A DNA stretch of 64,000 nt, taken from NCBI GenBank assembly GCA_963920635.1, contig OY987306.1:11364001-11428000 (forward strand), given 5' to 3'. Made by a program: the position numbers and the translations under genes. Within the stretch, counting starts at the first letter, position 1; the number at the start of each line of letters is the position of its first letter. Of this stretch, positions 23,256 to 34,643 are shown piece after piece. Source of the DNA: Pseudeuparius sepicola. Lineage: Eukaryota > Arthropoda > Insecta > Coleoptera > Anthribidae. Under the pieces are notes generated by a model, which did no database searches, was not told the origin of the DNA, and worked only from the letters and a program-made list of their open reading frames with translations.

Positions 23256-24165
23256 ATTTCACTAACTTTTGAAAATGTTCTCTCCACCAGCTTCATGTAT
23301 CGACAAAGCATTCTGCAATTAGGTATTCAGTTATCAATCGTCATTCCTACAGGTTGTCTACTTTTAAGTGTATACAAATCGATAAAAAATTTACTTTGTG
23401 AGATACCCAATTAACATAGAAAGTAACGAATACTTATGTTAAAGTCTTTGTGACTTATAATAAGGATTGGGGTAGAGAATGGAACTATAAATGCGTGATT
23501 AAAGGAGCATGTACTTTATGGTTCCGAAATATAGTGACTAGAACGTCGTAGATACCTTGATTGTTCCATATGTAGTAAAGTAATATCATCCACCCATATA
23601 AAAACGCATAAACTACCCAGTTACTATAAAGATTTCCTATAAAGTATTTTCTACTTGAAAGTCACCGACATCTGTAGCAGTTACTATGGATGTTACTAAT
23701 ATGTGTCGTCTAAGTAATTTTAGCCAAAAAGTTACAATCGCTGGTAATCGGGACTTCGCAGGGTCCGCGAGTGGGACTTTAAAGTTAGTAGCATAATGTT
23801 AAACTTTGATCGTAACAGGGTAGTAACATTACTTTTAGGATTGTACTGTAAAGTAGCAGTAACTATACAATTTTATTCCTCTGTGACTATAAAGTTCCCG
23901 GAACTGTTAAAAATTACTTTGTTGTATAAGCTACTCTGAAGGAATTTCTAAATTGTTCGTTGTCCATTCGATAGCCCAGGGCAACAATTAGGTTAGAATT
24001 TAGAAAATAGTGTGCCGCGATGTGGTGAAAAACAAGTCCGTGGTTGTTTTCGTAATATATCTGTGTGGAATGTCTAAACCAATCCAAAAGAAGAAGTACA
24101 GGCATTCAACAACATTTTACAGATAATTAAAACAACAGTTAACATTAAATTCTAAAACGCAAAAT

Positions 24166-24348
24166 TTGGAAAGCTTTTCCAAAGTAATTGCTAAACAAGC
24201 GAAACCGAGTGTAACAGAAATACAACACATTCGTGAGGAGGCAGTTAATGTACAATCACAATGCAATTTAGAAAATCATGTGTGTGATTCAATAGTTGAA
24301 GACGATGACCAATCAGTTGATGGTGAAACGCGACCGTCACCACGATAG
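24166..24348 (+). pseudogene. Unknown coding remnant broken by a 550-bp insertion
   Basis: A 60-codon frame with VIAKQAKPSVTEIQHIREEA and an acidic end (VEDDDQSVDGE). The 24341-24890 element interrupts it. Across the duplicated ACCGTCAC the frame would stay open for several more codons, so it was probably longer before the insertion. Function unknown; perhaps part of the host element's own gene. Confidence 0.35.
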
Positions 24349-24890
24349 ACTTACCCACGGTTTGTCATTGCGCATCTTGTGACGCGTCAGTTGCGAATCA
24401 GAATTTAAATTGCTCCATATATGTTTTACACAGCAATAGATACTTTTTTATGGTTATTGCTTATTTTAAACGTTTTCTTTCAAATAAATGTTGTTAAAAA
24501 TATGTAGATTATATTACTAGATAAATGAATGAATATTCTGTTGATAAAAACACATTTAATTTGATAATTATAATTTTACAAATAATTTGTTTTCTTTGTG
24601 TTTTAGGTATCTAAATAATACATTTATTGTAAGTAAGGTAAATTTCACTGATTTCACTGCAAAGATTTATTTATCAATAATAAATTATTAACCCGTCCTT
24701 GTTTATTTATTCTTGACTGACAGTTGTTTACACTTTTTTCTTGACACATTAAACTGTAAACTATAAAAAATCGTAAAACGCAACCGCAGCCGCCCATTAT
24801 TTAGAATTCGTGATTCGCAACTTACGTAGATGCGCAGATTTGCCTTGTTTTCGGATTCGTTTCTGACATACCGTGGGTAAGTGTATCGTG
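24341..24890. mobile_element. 550-bp TIR element with exact 8-bp duplication
   Basis: The ends CACGATAGACTTACCCACGG and CCGTGGGTAAGTGTATCGTG are inverted (one mismatch). The duplication ACCGTCAC is at 24333-24340 and 24891-24898. An 8-bp duplication suggests the hAT or P superfamily. Noncoding. Confidence 0.85.
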
Positions 24891-25987
24891 ACCGTCACCA
24901 CCTGAGACGAGAACTGAACACTGAACGTTTTTAGGTTAGGGATTATTAGTTCCATTTTAGTGGAAGACGCGACTTTATCGTCCCATGTATTGAGAGTTGC
25001 CTAATCTCACTAGGTATTTTAGTAGCTTTTGGGACTCCATCGTGTAACGCATGCAAAAATGAACCCAAATGGAGAGTAGCGTTATAGTTTCAAGAACTTG
25101 AAAGTCATTTTGGCGTAGTTCCAGTTGTAACTTTATAGTAGCATATACGTTAATCGAGAAAATAGGAACGATAGGTTACTAAAGACATAGGAAAAATTAC
25201 CTTCAAGTTGCCAAATTACTTTTTGAAGTAACAACATTTATAAAGTGACTGTAATTTTTTACATGAAATGCATATATTTCTTACGTACGAAGTATATGAA
25301 ATTCAAACATGTTCGTTACATAGTGTTTTTCTGTTGAAATCGATAATATTTGCAATTATTTTTTCTTAAAAAACGAATTTTTTATTGGTGCGATATTTTT
25401 TTCGAAATATCTCATATGGTTTTATCAGTAAACTGAAACGCGTTTTAAAATTTATCCCCTGGATAATCGTAAAAACGCGATTTAAAAAGTGATATTTAAC
25501 TGCTTATAACCTAAAGTGGCGATAATAAATCATATGAAGTATCTACCATTTCATAATAAATGAAAGCACATATTACTTTTAGAAAAAGAAAGGTATAGGT
25601 TATGGGTATATGATGTCGCTGTTACTATATCGCGACATAGCAGCTTGGTGTTCCCCACTACCCGGCTACGTTAAAAGTAGTGGCAAAATAGGTTCCAAAA
25701 GCGTCCTGATAACCATGTTGTTACTGAAAAATCATTCCCCATTTTAGTCATTATAACGTGGTAGCGTGGTAATAAAGTGGTGGCTATTGTTGGTGGCCGT
25801 ACACTTTGAACTTCCTTTGATAGTCACAATTACAGTTTTGCGACTATAAATGTTAATTGGGTATTTTCAAAAACCTTTTTTTGTTCGAAAGGTCTTCAAA
25901 AAAACGCTTCTCTTGACGTTTTTACTTTTGTCAAAATGCAAATCCAGGGACGGCTACGATTTTTTTTATACCCCGATTTTCACAAAA

Positions 25988-26810
25988 ACCACAGCGTTAA
26001 TCAGAATACCCCAATACCCCCATATACCCCCATAAACAAAAAATGTGGAGGGTGTTCGGTTCTACACCGTGTTAAAGTTGAGCAAAATCGGAATTTTAAA
26101 GACATCTGGCGAGCCAAGTGTGCCATGGAATCCCTTCAAAACAGTTGCATGGTCAACAGAACCACTCGAAATGTTGGTGTGAAAAAATTTACTACAAAAA
26201 TATACAGGGTATTTTTCTCTGAACCATCTCAAAATTCTGAATTTTTATTAAACTTTATACGGGTCATGAGTGCTGTGGAATCATTGAAAAAATATTAATA
26301 AACACAAAAGTAATTTATTTCTTTACAAAATGCTAACCAACAAATAAAACAATTTAAATTATTGGGCCTTTCTCAACAAAGTCACTGTCTAAGATGATAA
26401 ATTTTCTGTGTGTTTCCTGTTGTGACACACCAGCCACCTTAACTGATATGGACTAATACCACAGACCTATAGAAGCTATATAGGTCTGTGCTAATACTGA
26501 CTGACAGGCTTCTGTATTTTTTAGATTTAGTTCGTTTAGTATGTGGAGCGGTTTTGATATACCTACTCGATTTTTGACCTGTATAAAGTTACAAAAAATT
26601 CAATAATTTCAGATGGCACAGATAAGAGCACTCTGTATATTTCGTATTGGACCTTTGCACACCAACAAACTGAAATATGAAATATTTGATCACAAACCCT
26701 AGAACATGCTGAAGATACATGGAAACATTGTGGTGGGTAATATACTGGATATTAATTATAATTAAAAATAAGCATACAATCGAAAATCTCAAAAAACGCT
26801 GTTATTAAAG
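25988..26810. repeat. Inner ACCACAGCGTTAATCAG-type segment of the composite element
   Basis: It shares accacagcgttaatcaga, the triplet-like ccccatatacccccataa and gttaaagttgagcaaaatcg with 7464-8166 and 33745-34050. It is noncoding; the 120-codon frame here also runs through repeat sequence. Confidence 0.5.
26460..26490. repeat. Perfect 31-nt hairpin
   Basis: CACAGACCTATA and TATAGGTCTGTG are separated by 7 bases. The right half (tataggtctgtgctacta) recurs at 42286-42304. Confidence 0.6.
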
Positions 26811-27143
26811 ACGTGTGCAGTTAATCTAACGGATGCGGGAGTATATAGTTTGAAATCACCGATGCAACGAACATAAACTACAGGGTGTCTACTTTTATAA
26901 ATAGGTAGGTATACAAATTCATAAAATCTTTATATTTGGAGATCTTCTCCTAGACTTTTTTTGTGAAAATCGGAGGTATAACAAAATCGTAGCCGGTCCG
27001 GATTAACAGTTTCACAACGGTAGGAAGGTCAGAAGAAGCGAGAAGCGGTTTTTGAAGACTTTTCAAACAAAAAAGTTCAGGAAAATATCTCCTAAAATAA
27101 ACAAAATATATGGATTTGCATAATTATAAAAATATACACCCTG

Positions 27144-28287
27144 TATGTTATATGATAACTAACCCTCTTAATCTACACGGAAATATCAAATGTCCCTTGT
27201 AATTTATTGCGTGTAAAATGCGGGGTCAAGTTCGCACAAGCGCGGAGCAGGCCTATCGATTTTCCGGTGGAAATGCAGGAAAATACTTTCAGTGGAAACG
27301 CAACCACCCTACCCATGTAGTAATAAGTTTACCTCAAAAGTCCTACCTAGAAGATAAATAGTAATTTTTACTCGTTAATAGATATGTGAGCCAAGTTCTT
27401 CACAACAAATAAGGTAAGGTTCAATAAATAAGCGGATTGCCTCAATTTGCAATGACATATATGGCATATGTTAGGTAGTTGTTTGATTTTGATGCTTGTT
27501 TCAATTATTGATAAAATATAAATGTTTACCTATGAAATGTGAATGACAAATCGATAGGAAGCGACTTTGAGGGGATTAAAGCAACCATATGTTACGCTTA
27601 GAAACTTTCATGGTTTCTTTTAATATAAATGAGAGGCTTATGGGGTTGCATCAGTTAGATCGTGTATTATCATTGATGATCGAATTTTAACACTCAAAAA
27701 TAGAAACCACAAAGACATTTCTTGGGACTATGCATATGTATTTTTTTCAATCCTTAAGCCTACATTTTCCAAACTCTTGATATTATAGCATTTTGATGAC
27801 ATTATTCATGTTATTATGATACAAAGATTTTATTATACAGGCTAAAAGTGCTCCATTATTAAATCTACATATTTTAAGAATCGATAGCATGTGATTCAGA
27901 GAAAAAAGTTCCCATGAACATGGACAAAAAGTTATTGTAACCAAAATTATATCGTTTTCAATTAATATCTTCAGAGAAGCGGCTTATCTAGCAAATTTCG
28001 AAAAAATCATTTGAAGTAAATCAAATTTTAACGCCCTATGTCTCGTATGTCGTATGTAGAGTAGAGCCCATAGATATAATGTCATGTAATGTATGACGCA
28101 CTAGGATACAACTAACAGGTTTATGCTTAAAATATTGTCTGTCTTTCTATGTAAATTGAAATGGAGACTTGCTCATTTTCGACATGTCGGTAAGGAGGCT
28201 TCTGTTGCAAAGCTATTTATTCTGTGGTAATATGAATGTATGAATCCACTACCACATCGGTTTAACTGGACCAGATACACCAACATA
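27144..28287. other. Intergenic stretch, no feature recognised
   Basis: AT-rich, with no long frame and no obvious repeat partner in the window. Confidence 0.4.
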
Positions 28288-29017
28288 CAGTGTGTCCCAA
28301 TTTGATACTGGACAGCTCAGAAATATATGAAGGGCAAGGAAAACAAATGGTCTTTATTTTGTTAACGATAGTACCAAGGGAGAGTATCTCATAGGCGGTG
28401 GTATTTGGATGAGGTAATTATTTCATGGCCTGCTATGATTGTTTAAAATAGCAAATTTTCAAGAAACCCCATTAGGGATTTTTTTACGACAAAATGTTAT
28501 TAAGAAAACTTGTTCAGAATGAAAAACTGAGTACATTTGCAATATTTCGAAAGGCTAGGCCTACTTTGATTTTTAGCTTTATCTCCCACTTTTTTCTTAG
28601 AAAAGTGTCCCCTTTCACGTAAAAATTTTATTTTTTCACGATAATCAAGTTTCTTTAATAATATTTTGACGTGAAAGCTCTAGGAATGACACAGTTCTAA
28701 GAAAAAAGTGGGAGAAAAAGGCGAAAAGCTTAAAATCAAAGTAGGCTTGGACTTTTGAAATTTTGCAATTTTACTAAATTTTTCATTCTGAACAAGTTTT
28801 CTTAATAACATTTTGTCGTAAAAAATCCCTAATAGGGTTTCTTGAAAATTAGCTATTTTAAAAAATCATAGCAGGCCATGAAATAATTACCCCATCCAAA
28901 TACCACCGCCTATGAGATACTCTCCCTTGGGACTACCAATAAAAAAAATAGAGACCATTTGTTTTCCTTGTCCTTCATATAGTTCTGAAGTGTCCAGTAT
29001 CAAATTGGGACACACTT
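28288..29017. mobile_element. 730-bp palindromic element with CAGTGTGTCCC ends
   Basis: The left cagtgtgtcccaatttgata is mirrored by the right tatcaaattgggacacact. The arms stay complementary almost to the centre near 28650 (ctcccacttttttcttag against ctaagaaaaaagtgggag). Noncoding. Confidence 0.78.
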
Positions 29018-29259
29018 TATATACATACAGGGAAAGGTAAATCACGAAAACGCAGATATTACCAAAATATTACTCTCGAGGTCAATAATATTCCTTATAC
29101 AAAAATGTTGTTTGTTTAAGAGCGTTGAAATTATTTTCTTTAAAATGAAATTTCTACCTATCAATGCATCTTTTCTTTTCAAAAGTGTAGATATACTTAT
29201 TTCATAACGATATAGCTATTCAACCATTCGCGTTGAAAGTATAGACAACATTTCGATAC

Positions 29260-29625
29260 CCTACTTTAAGAAAATCAATGCTGTTTTACCACATGCCCAC
29301 TTAGCATTTTTTTCATTTTGAATGTACAATTTCATCTGTAAAATTTGAAAACGGTAGGTGACAATTTCATTTTCCAAATTTTGGACTTAATAGGTGTTTT
29401 GGGGTACATTTTGAAAGTTATGAAAGTAGTATACACTTTTGTTCAAAAATGAAAAGATGTACTCGTACTACCTTTAACCTCAAAAAGTTACGAGTACAAA
29501 CACGAATCAAAAGCAGCCTAAGTGGCACCCTCTATGAGACACGTAGGAATTGACATGTTCGACTGGTTTTTCATGCCGAAAAACACAGCAGAGCCAATTT
29601 CAGTTCAGCAGCAGGTAGCCATAAA
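29260..29625. repeat. Diverged copy of the inner part of the 42569-43627 element
   Basis: It shares cattttgaatgtaca, ggtgttttgggg(t/c)acatttt, gtggc(a/g)ccctctatgaga and ttcagttcagcag with 43200-43460. The small frames here are repeat sequence. Confidence 0.55.
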
Positions 29626-30149
29626 GCAACATTTGTATAATGCATATTGGCCTCAATCGTCATATTTTGATCCCCCTGTATCCGGTTACCGGATTTCCGA
29701 TTTCTATGAATCGCCCTGAAATAAACAGATGCAAGACGGGCGTAAGATCGAAGCAATGCGCACATAGGAGTTACGTACCATCTAGTGATGATACAGGCTC
29801 AATGGATATACCACCGAATAATAAATACAAAATGATCAAAACTGATCCTATCAGCAGAAATTGATTTAAGGCTCTCAATACGTATATGATTTACTCATAT
29901 TAGATCCGCGTAGCGAGTTGTACCACTACGGACATCAACAATCTGCAGCGAAAGCAAAAGCAAAAGCTCATGAACATTATCCCTGAAGCGCCGTAGAAAG
30001 AACAGCTTTTCCATGTCAACCAGGAGGAAGACGATTGGCAGACCTTAACAAGCAGTTACACCAACAAAATATTAAATCTTCGAATTTTTTTCTTAACACT
30101 ACTATATCTGAGCAAAAACAAGTAAAAGATCACTACCATGTACCGAACT

Positions 30150-30760
30150 GACAATGAAAAATTAAGTACAGATTTGATTAGAGAAGCCGCTGAGCCGCTG
30201 CATGGGAGGCATTCTAAGTTGTACCAAGTCGTAATTATCTCAAATCTATTTTATGATAGTGGACGACAATTCTAGATACGGAGTGCCAAACTTCAGAGAC
30301 AGAAGGATAACGCACATAACGGGAGGATGTCACATGTTCGTATCAACGAAATATAAAGACCGTCATGATTCGATTGCCAAGATTTTCCACCAGGAACTGA
30401 CGGAAACAATACTGCTTATACAGTCAGAGAAAGTCCCAGGTTACACACCGGAGCCTGTTCTTGAAAACCGAAACATCTACAAGATGTAGGTACTGGGATC
30501 GTAAACTTCTGATAGATCGAGTGTCCATAATGGGTCGGACCTATACTATGTTGATAAAGTTTCTAGGAAGACAACTCTGATTAATGTGGTTATCCCGAAC
30601 ATAACAACAAAACTTGTGGATCATGCAGGGAAGATCGTGAAATACAGAAACTGGGTATCGAGAGCGACCAGACGGTTTCAGTTATCTCATACAACTGCTG
30701 TTGTATCAAAGACTTTGCTGGAAACGTCAAAGAACTGAGTCTAACTGAAAATCTATATCT
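30150..30760 (+). pseudogene. REL-endonuclease LINE, C-terminal remnant (R2/R4-like)
   Basis: The open piece 30253-30489 gives RITHITGGCHMFVSTKYKDR, then HDSIAKIFHQEL and PEPVLENRNIYKM, a pattern I recognise from the C-terminus of LINEs with a restriction-like endonuclease. A frameshift gives YWDRKLLIDRVSIMG, and a second gives a motif where the family has PD, twelve to fourteen residues and D. Here the bases read SD and LINVVIP, so both catalytic Asp positions look changed or lost. The upstream RT is not visible. Dead copy. Confidence 0.6.
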
Positions 30761-31197
30761 ACAGGTCCATACAGAAAGCGTTAGTAGGTACTGGCGACAG
30801 CCAACCTTCTAGAAATTCATAGGGAGTTTTTGAATAAAAACAGTCAGAGATAAGTACTGATAGAAACGTCGTCTAAATCATCAAGAAAGAAAACGGAAGA
30901 CCGTACATCAAGTTTGTCTCAACTTGAAAAAGGTTCCGTCCGAGCCAAATACTTTTGGTATCCGGTATGCTTGAGATCTGACTAAATGTTCCCCGTAGGA
31001 GTTCGAATGCCTTACGCTTAACTCGAGGTAATAATAATGATAATGGTAACGGTAATGGTAATGATAAAATTAATGACAATAATAAAAGCAACAACAACAC
31101 GACAAAAAAAATGTTGGAGTTGGATTTTTCCCAGAATATCAAGATTCAATTAGATTTACATTTACTCCTATCTACAGGGTGTCTACTTTTAAACATA

Positions 31198-33565
31198 CAG
31201 GGTGTAACTGAACTGAGGGTCAAAAATGAAACCACGTATTCTTGGAGTCAAAATAAGGGTACTTCTTCATATATGTTTTTCTCCTACGGGCCATAGTTTT
31301 TTTTATACAGAGCGTAGAAGTTTGGAGAAAAATACACATATTTCTTAGTATCTCTAGAAGTATGCGAGATATATTCTTCAAACTTGTGTGTCACATGAGC
31401 AGATGAGCCGTCAAACTTAAGGTTGACATGAAGCTTCTGAGGCTCCCAGTTGCGGAGATACAGGGTGTTATTAAAATTATTAATTAATTAAAATTAATTT
31501 TTTTAATTTGTTTTGAGTGGTGAATAGAATAGTTAACAAAAATGATCTCTTAGTATTTTTTCATATTCGCAGCCGTTTCTTAATTATTTGCAAAGAACGG
31601 CAACGCTGCAATGAACAATAGTCACTTTAAGACTAAATCTAGCAATTTGTGGATGTCAATTAAACTTTATTTAACAAAATACAAAAGCAAAAACGATAAT
31701 GAAATAAACGTAATGCTATTAGAAAATTAAATTATTAAATGTTCGAAATGACCGCCGCCTCTTTCAATACACGCAACTATGCGTTTCCGCATGTTTATTA
31801 TTGGCATTGGCAAGTCCATAGCACAAGTGCATATCAGTCAATTCTTCGAATGAGAATTCAACGCCTGCCAATATGAACCAATGAAAGGATATGATTTTTG
31901 AAATATTAACCAATCAGGTGATGATTTCAGCGATAATACCATTAGTGGTATTTTCGTATGTAATATCACTAGTGCCGGAAATTTTATCGATAATTTTTTC
32001 GAAAGCGCTATTTTGCCTAGAAAGATCACGAGTATAAATTGGGCTTTTATTTTCTGATAAAATCCCGAGAGCGAAGCTCGAGGGATTTTATCTCTGAAAA
32101 TAAAAGCCCAATTTGTACGAGTGGTTTTGCTAATGGGCAAAATAGGGCTTGAGAATAAAATTATCTAGAAAAATTTCCGGCACGACTGGTATTTGTCGAG
32201 ATTATTTCACGAATACGATTTAATAATTTCTGTATTAATTTTTTCTATGTTTACATTTCCAAAACGACTCATTTTGAACGAGTTTATTGACAGCTTCGAC
32301 TGTAGCGTTCGAGTAAACAAACATGACGCTTGGATATCCCAAGGCAAATGCGATTATACCTACACCCTGTCGGCGTTGGTTTATTTTCTGAATGTGTCAT
32401 AAATTTAAACGGAGGCGGAGGTCTAAATAAAAGAATTTAGCAATGTAAAAGTTATATAAATTCATTGATATAATGCTTAATAATACCGCAACATAATTTA
32501 TAAGCTGCATAATTTAGAACAGTGTGAAACACACAAACTTTAAGAAGTAGGTACGTGTTTGTATCCAACAGATTCGCGGTTTCTAAGCAACGAAGTGATA
32601 ATTTGCACAAGTGCAATTACCGGTAATTGCACTAGTGCAAATTATCGCTAGCAGAGGCATATGATTGGTTGGATTTTTATGGAAGCAGCTACCTTATTGG
32701 ATGCAAGCAGTATGAGGGAAATAATCGCTGAAATCTTACTCTCTTAGTTACGTCTTAGTTACGCTAAACCAATAACATATTCAGAACCATAAGTTTAATC
32801 TAAATGACAGCAGCTGTCAAACTAACTATTTGCAGTTGTTAAATTCTCTTTTTAAATACAACTCGTGGTATGCCTAATAATAGATAATACCTTTATCACT
32901 CATTATAATCCCAATGCTAAGAAAATACCACTCCTGCTGCGCAGTCGTGGTATTTTCAGCTTTGGGATTATAATTCAATTCCTAAAATTAACGAAAGGTA
33001 TTATCGATAATAGGCACTCCACTTGTTATATTACCCCTGAAAATATCATTTTTCAAAACATTGATACTAAAGTGCAAAGTTAGCAGCCAAATGATTCAAA
33101 TAATGCCACGTTTAATTGACATCCACAGATTATTAGATTTATTCTTAAAATGACTTGTTTATTGTAGCATTGCCGTTCTTTGAAAATAATTAAGAAATGG
33201 CTAGGAATATGAAAAAATACTAGGAGATACTTTTTGTTAACCATTGAATTTTCCATTTAAAACAAATTTAAAAAATGCGATTATACAGGGTATTCATATT
33301 TTTCTGAACTAATTAACTTTATTAACACCCTGTATCTCCGCAACTGGGGGTCTCAGAAGCTTCGTATTAACCTTAAATTTTACAGCTCATCCGCTCATGT
33401 GACACGCCAGGTTTGAAGAAAATATCTCATATACTTCTAGAGATACTAAGAAATATGTGTATTTTTCTTCAAATTTCTACGCTCTGTATAAAAAAAACTA
33501 TGGCCCTTATTTTGACTCCAAGAATACGTGGTTTCATTTTTCACCATCAGTTCAGTTACACCCTG
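31198..33565. mobile_element. Long-TIR CAGGGTGTAACTG element (copy 1) with its centre displaced by a repeat
   Basis: The arms match 41077-42286. The left arm (31198-31855) includes, on the minus strand, the transposase scraps ELTDMHLCYGLANANN and MRKRIVACIERGGGHFEHL in different frames. Between 31856 and 33040 lies a copy of the dispersed repeat also seen at 18790-19740. TA flanks both ends. Confidence 0.72.
31855..33040. repeat. Dispersed repeat (copy 2) inside the long-TIR element
   Basis: It shares aatatgaaccaatgaaa, taccattagtggtattttcg and ttagttacgctaaaccaata with 18790-19740. It also contains inner inverted stretches, such as aaaagcccaatttgtacgag against the mirrored bases near 32030. 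Noncoding. Confidence 0.5.
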
Positions 33566-34105
33566 TATACAAATCCATAACATCTTTATTTTGTAGGGAT
33601 AATCGCCTGTACTTTTTTTGGTTGAAAGCCTTCAAAAATCGCTTCTTTTTACCTTTCTACCATTTTCAAAATGCAAATCCAGGGCTGGCTACGATTTTCT
33701 TTATACCCTCGATTTTCACGAAAACCATTTAGCGATTTTTTTATATACAATCTGACACCACAGCGTTAACCAGGACAACAATACCCCACATACCAAATTT
33801 TAACAACAAAAATGTACAGGGAGTTCCATTCGATACTTTTTCAATAATTCCAGAGCACTCTTGAGCAGTATAAAAGTTCATAAAAATTCAGAGAAAAATA
33901 CTGTGTACATTTTTGTATTGAATCTTTGCATTTGCACATCAACACTTTACGTGGTCCTGTGGACCAACTGTTTTAAGGGGATTCCGTGGCATTCTTGACT
34001 CACCAGATTCCTTTAAATTTAATATTTTGCTGAACTTTGCTTAATAGTAATGGTGGTCAAAGGTTTTTGAAGGATTTTCAAACAAAAAAAAAGTTTAGGT
34101 GATTA

Positions 34106-34498
34106 TATGTATATAGCGTCGATCCGTGAATCCGCACGGAATATTGAAATGTATTTATTAAAAAACACCGCTTCCAGTCAAATTAGCGAATAAATTTTTT
34201 GGCGAAACGGTAGGTACCTACCTACTTCTAGACAAAATTAACCCATAACTGGAAAAACCTCAACAGTTTTATTTAAGCCCTTCTTTTTAAATACCTACAA
34301 ATAGCGCATCATAAAAACTTGGTGTAACCTTTCTTCATCGAATACCACTCGTTCCTAAGTTTATTTCAGGAATATTAATTGTGAAATAGACAAGACCAAT
34401 TTATACTTCTGATCTAACTGTTCAAAATAGTTCTTTTGAAGAAATGTATGAATAACATTCCCGTCCCTATTGGTTTTGCATACTTAAACTCATTTCAG
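34106..34498. other. Region upstream of transporter exon 1
   Basis: No promoter element or 5' UTR exon could be placed. The acceptor tract ending catttcag directly precedes the exon, so the transcript start probably lies further upstream or within the repeats. Confidence 0.35.
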
Positions 34499-34643
34499 AT
34501 GAACGTCCTAAATGACTTCACCCAAGCTTTAACCCACTGGTCGTTCGGTATAACGATTCTAGTCGGCCTAGTCGCATCAGAATTCACTGGAGGCGAAGCT
34601 GTGCTTTCCATTTTCGTTGCGGCATTTTCATCGACCTTGTCAG
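34499..34643 (+). CDS. Transporter exon 1 (residues 1-48)
   Basis: The acceptor catttcag ends at 34498 and the donor gtaaga starts at 34644. The exon encodes ITILVGLVASEFTGGEA, which aligns by eye with the first membrane region of CAT permeases, where the family normally has a longer glycine-rich motif. The ATG is the first codon after the acceptor. It is either the true start behind a noncoding exon or an internal Met. The exon ends one base into a codon. Confidence 0.7.

Larger units (their letters stand above)
23406..25861. mobile_element. 2.46-kb element with CCCAATTAACA ends and TA target duplication
   Basis: The left CCCAATTAACATA and right TGTTAATTGGG are inverted, with TA on each side. 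Many AGTTACTATAAAGT-like motifs lie between about 23450-23900 and 25100-25840, probably subterminal binding sites. The ends resemble those of the 48722-50602 element (CCCAAGTAGCAA). Confidence 0.65.
23350..27143. mobile_element. Composite CAGGGTGTCTAC-type element with nested insertions (copy 1)
   Basis: The left end (23350, c-a-g-g-t-t-gtctacttttaa) and right end (caccctg at 27137-27143) are inverted, with arm sequence aaaaacgcttctcttgacg against agaagcggtttttgaagac. The left arm is split by a 2.46-kb element at 23406-25861. A second, truncated copy lies at 31175-34105. Confidence 0.6.
31175..34105. mobile_element. Composite CAGGGTGTCTAC-type element (copy 2), truncated, with nested elements
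   Basis: The left end cagggtgtctacttttaaac is followed at once by a nested CAGGGTGTAACTG element (31198-33565). After it the arm continues (tacaaatccataacatcttt) through the ACACCACAGCG segment at about 33752 and the opposite arm, fading near 34105. Confidence 0.6.

Noticed and set aside
29522..29719. 65-codon frame at 29522
   Set aside because: It corresponds to the inner part of the 42569-43627 element family, where no protein is encoded.
30873..31142. 89-codon minus-strand frame with LSLPLPLPLSLLLP
   Set aside because: It comes from the simple-repeat stretch of taatgg/taacgg triplets at 31025-31090.
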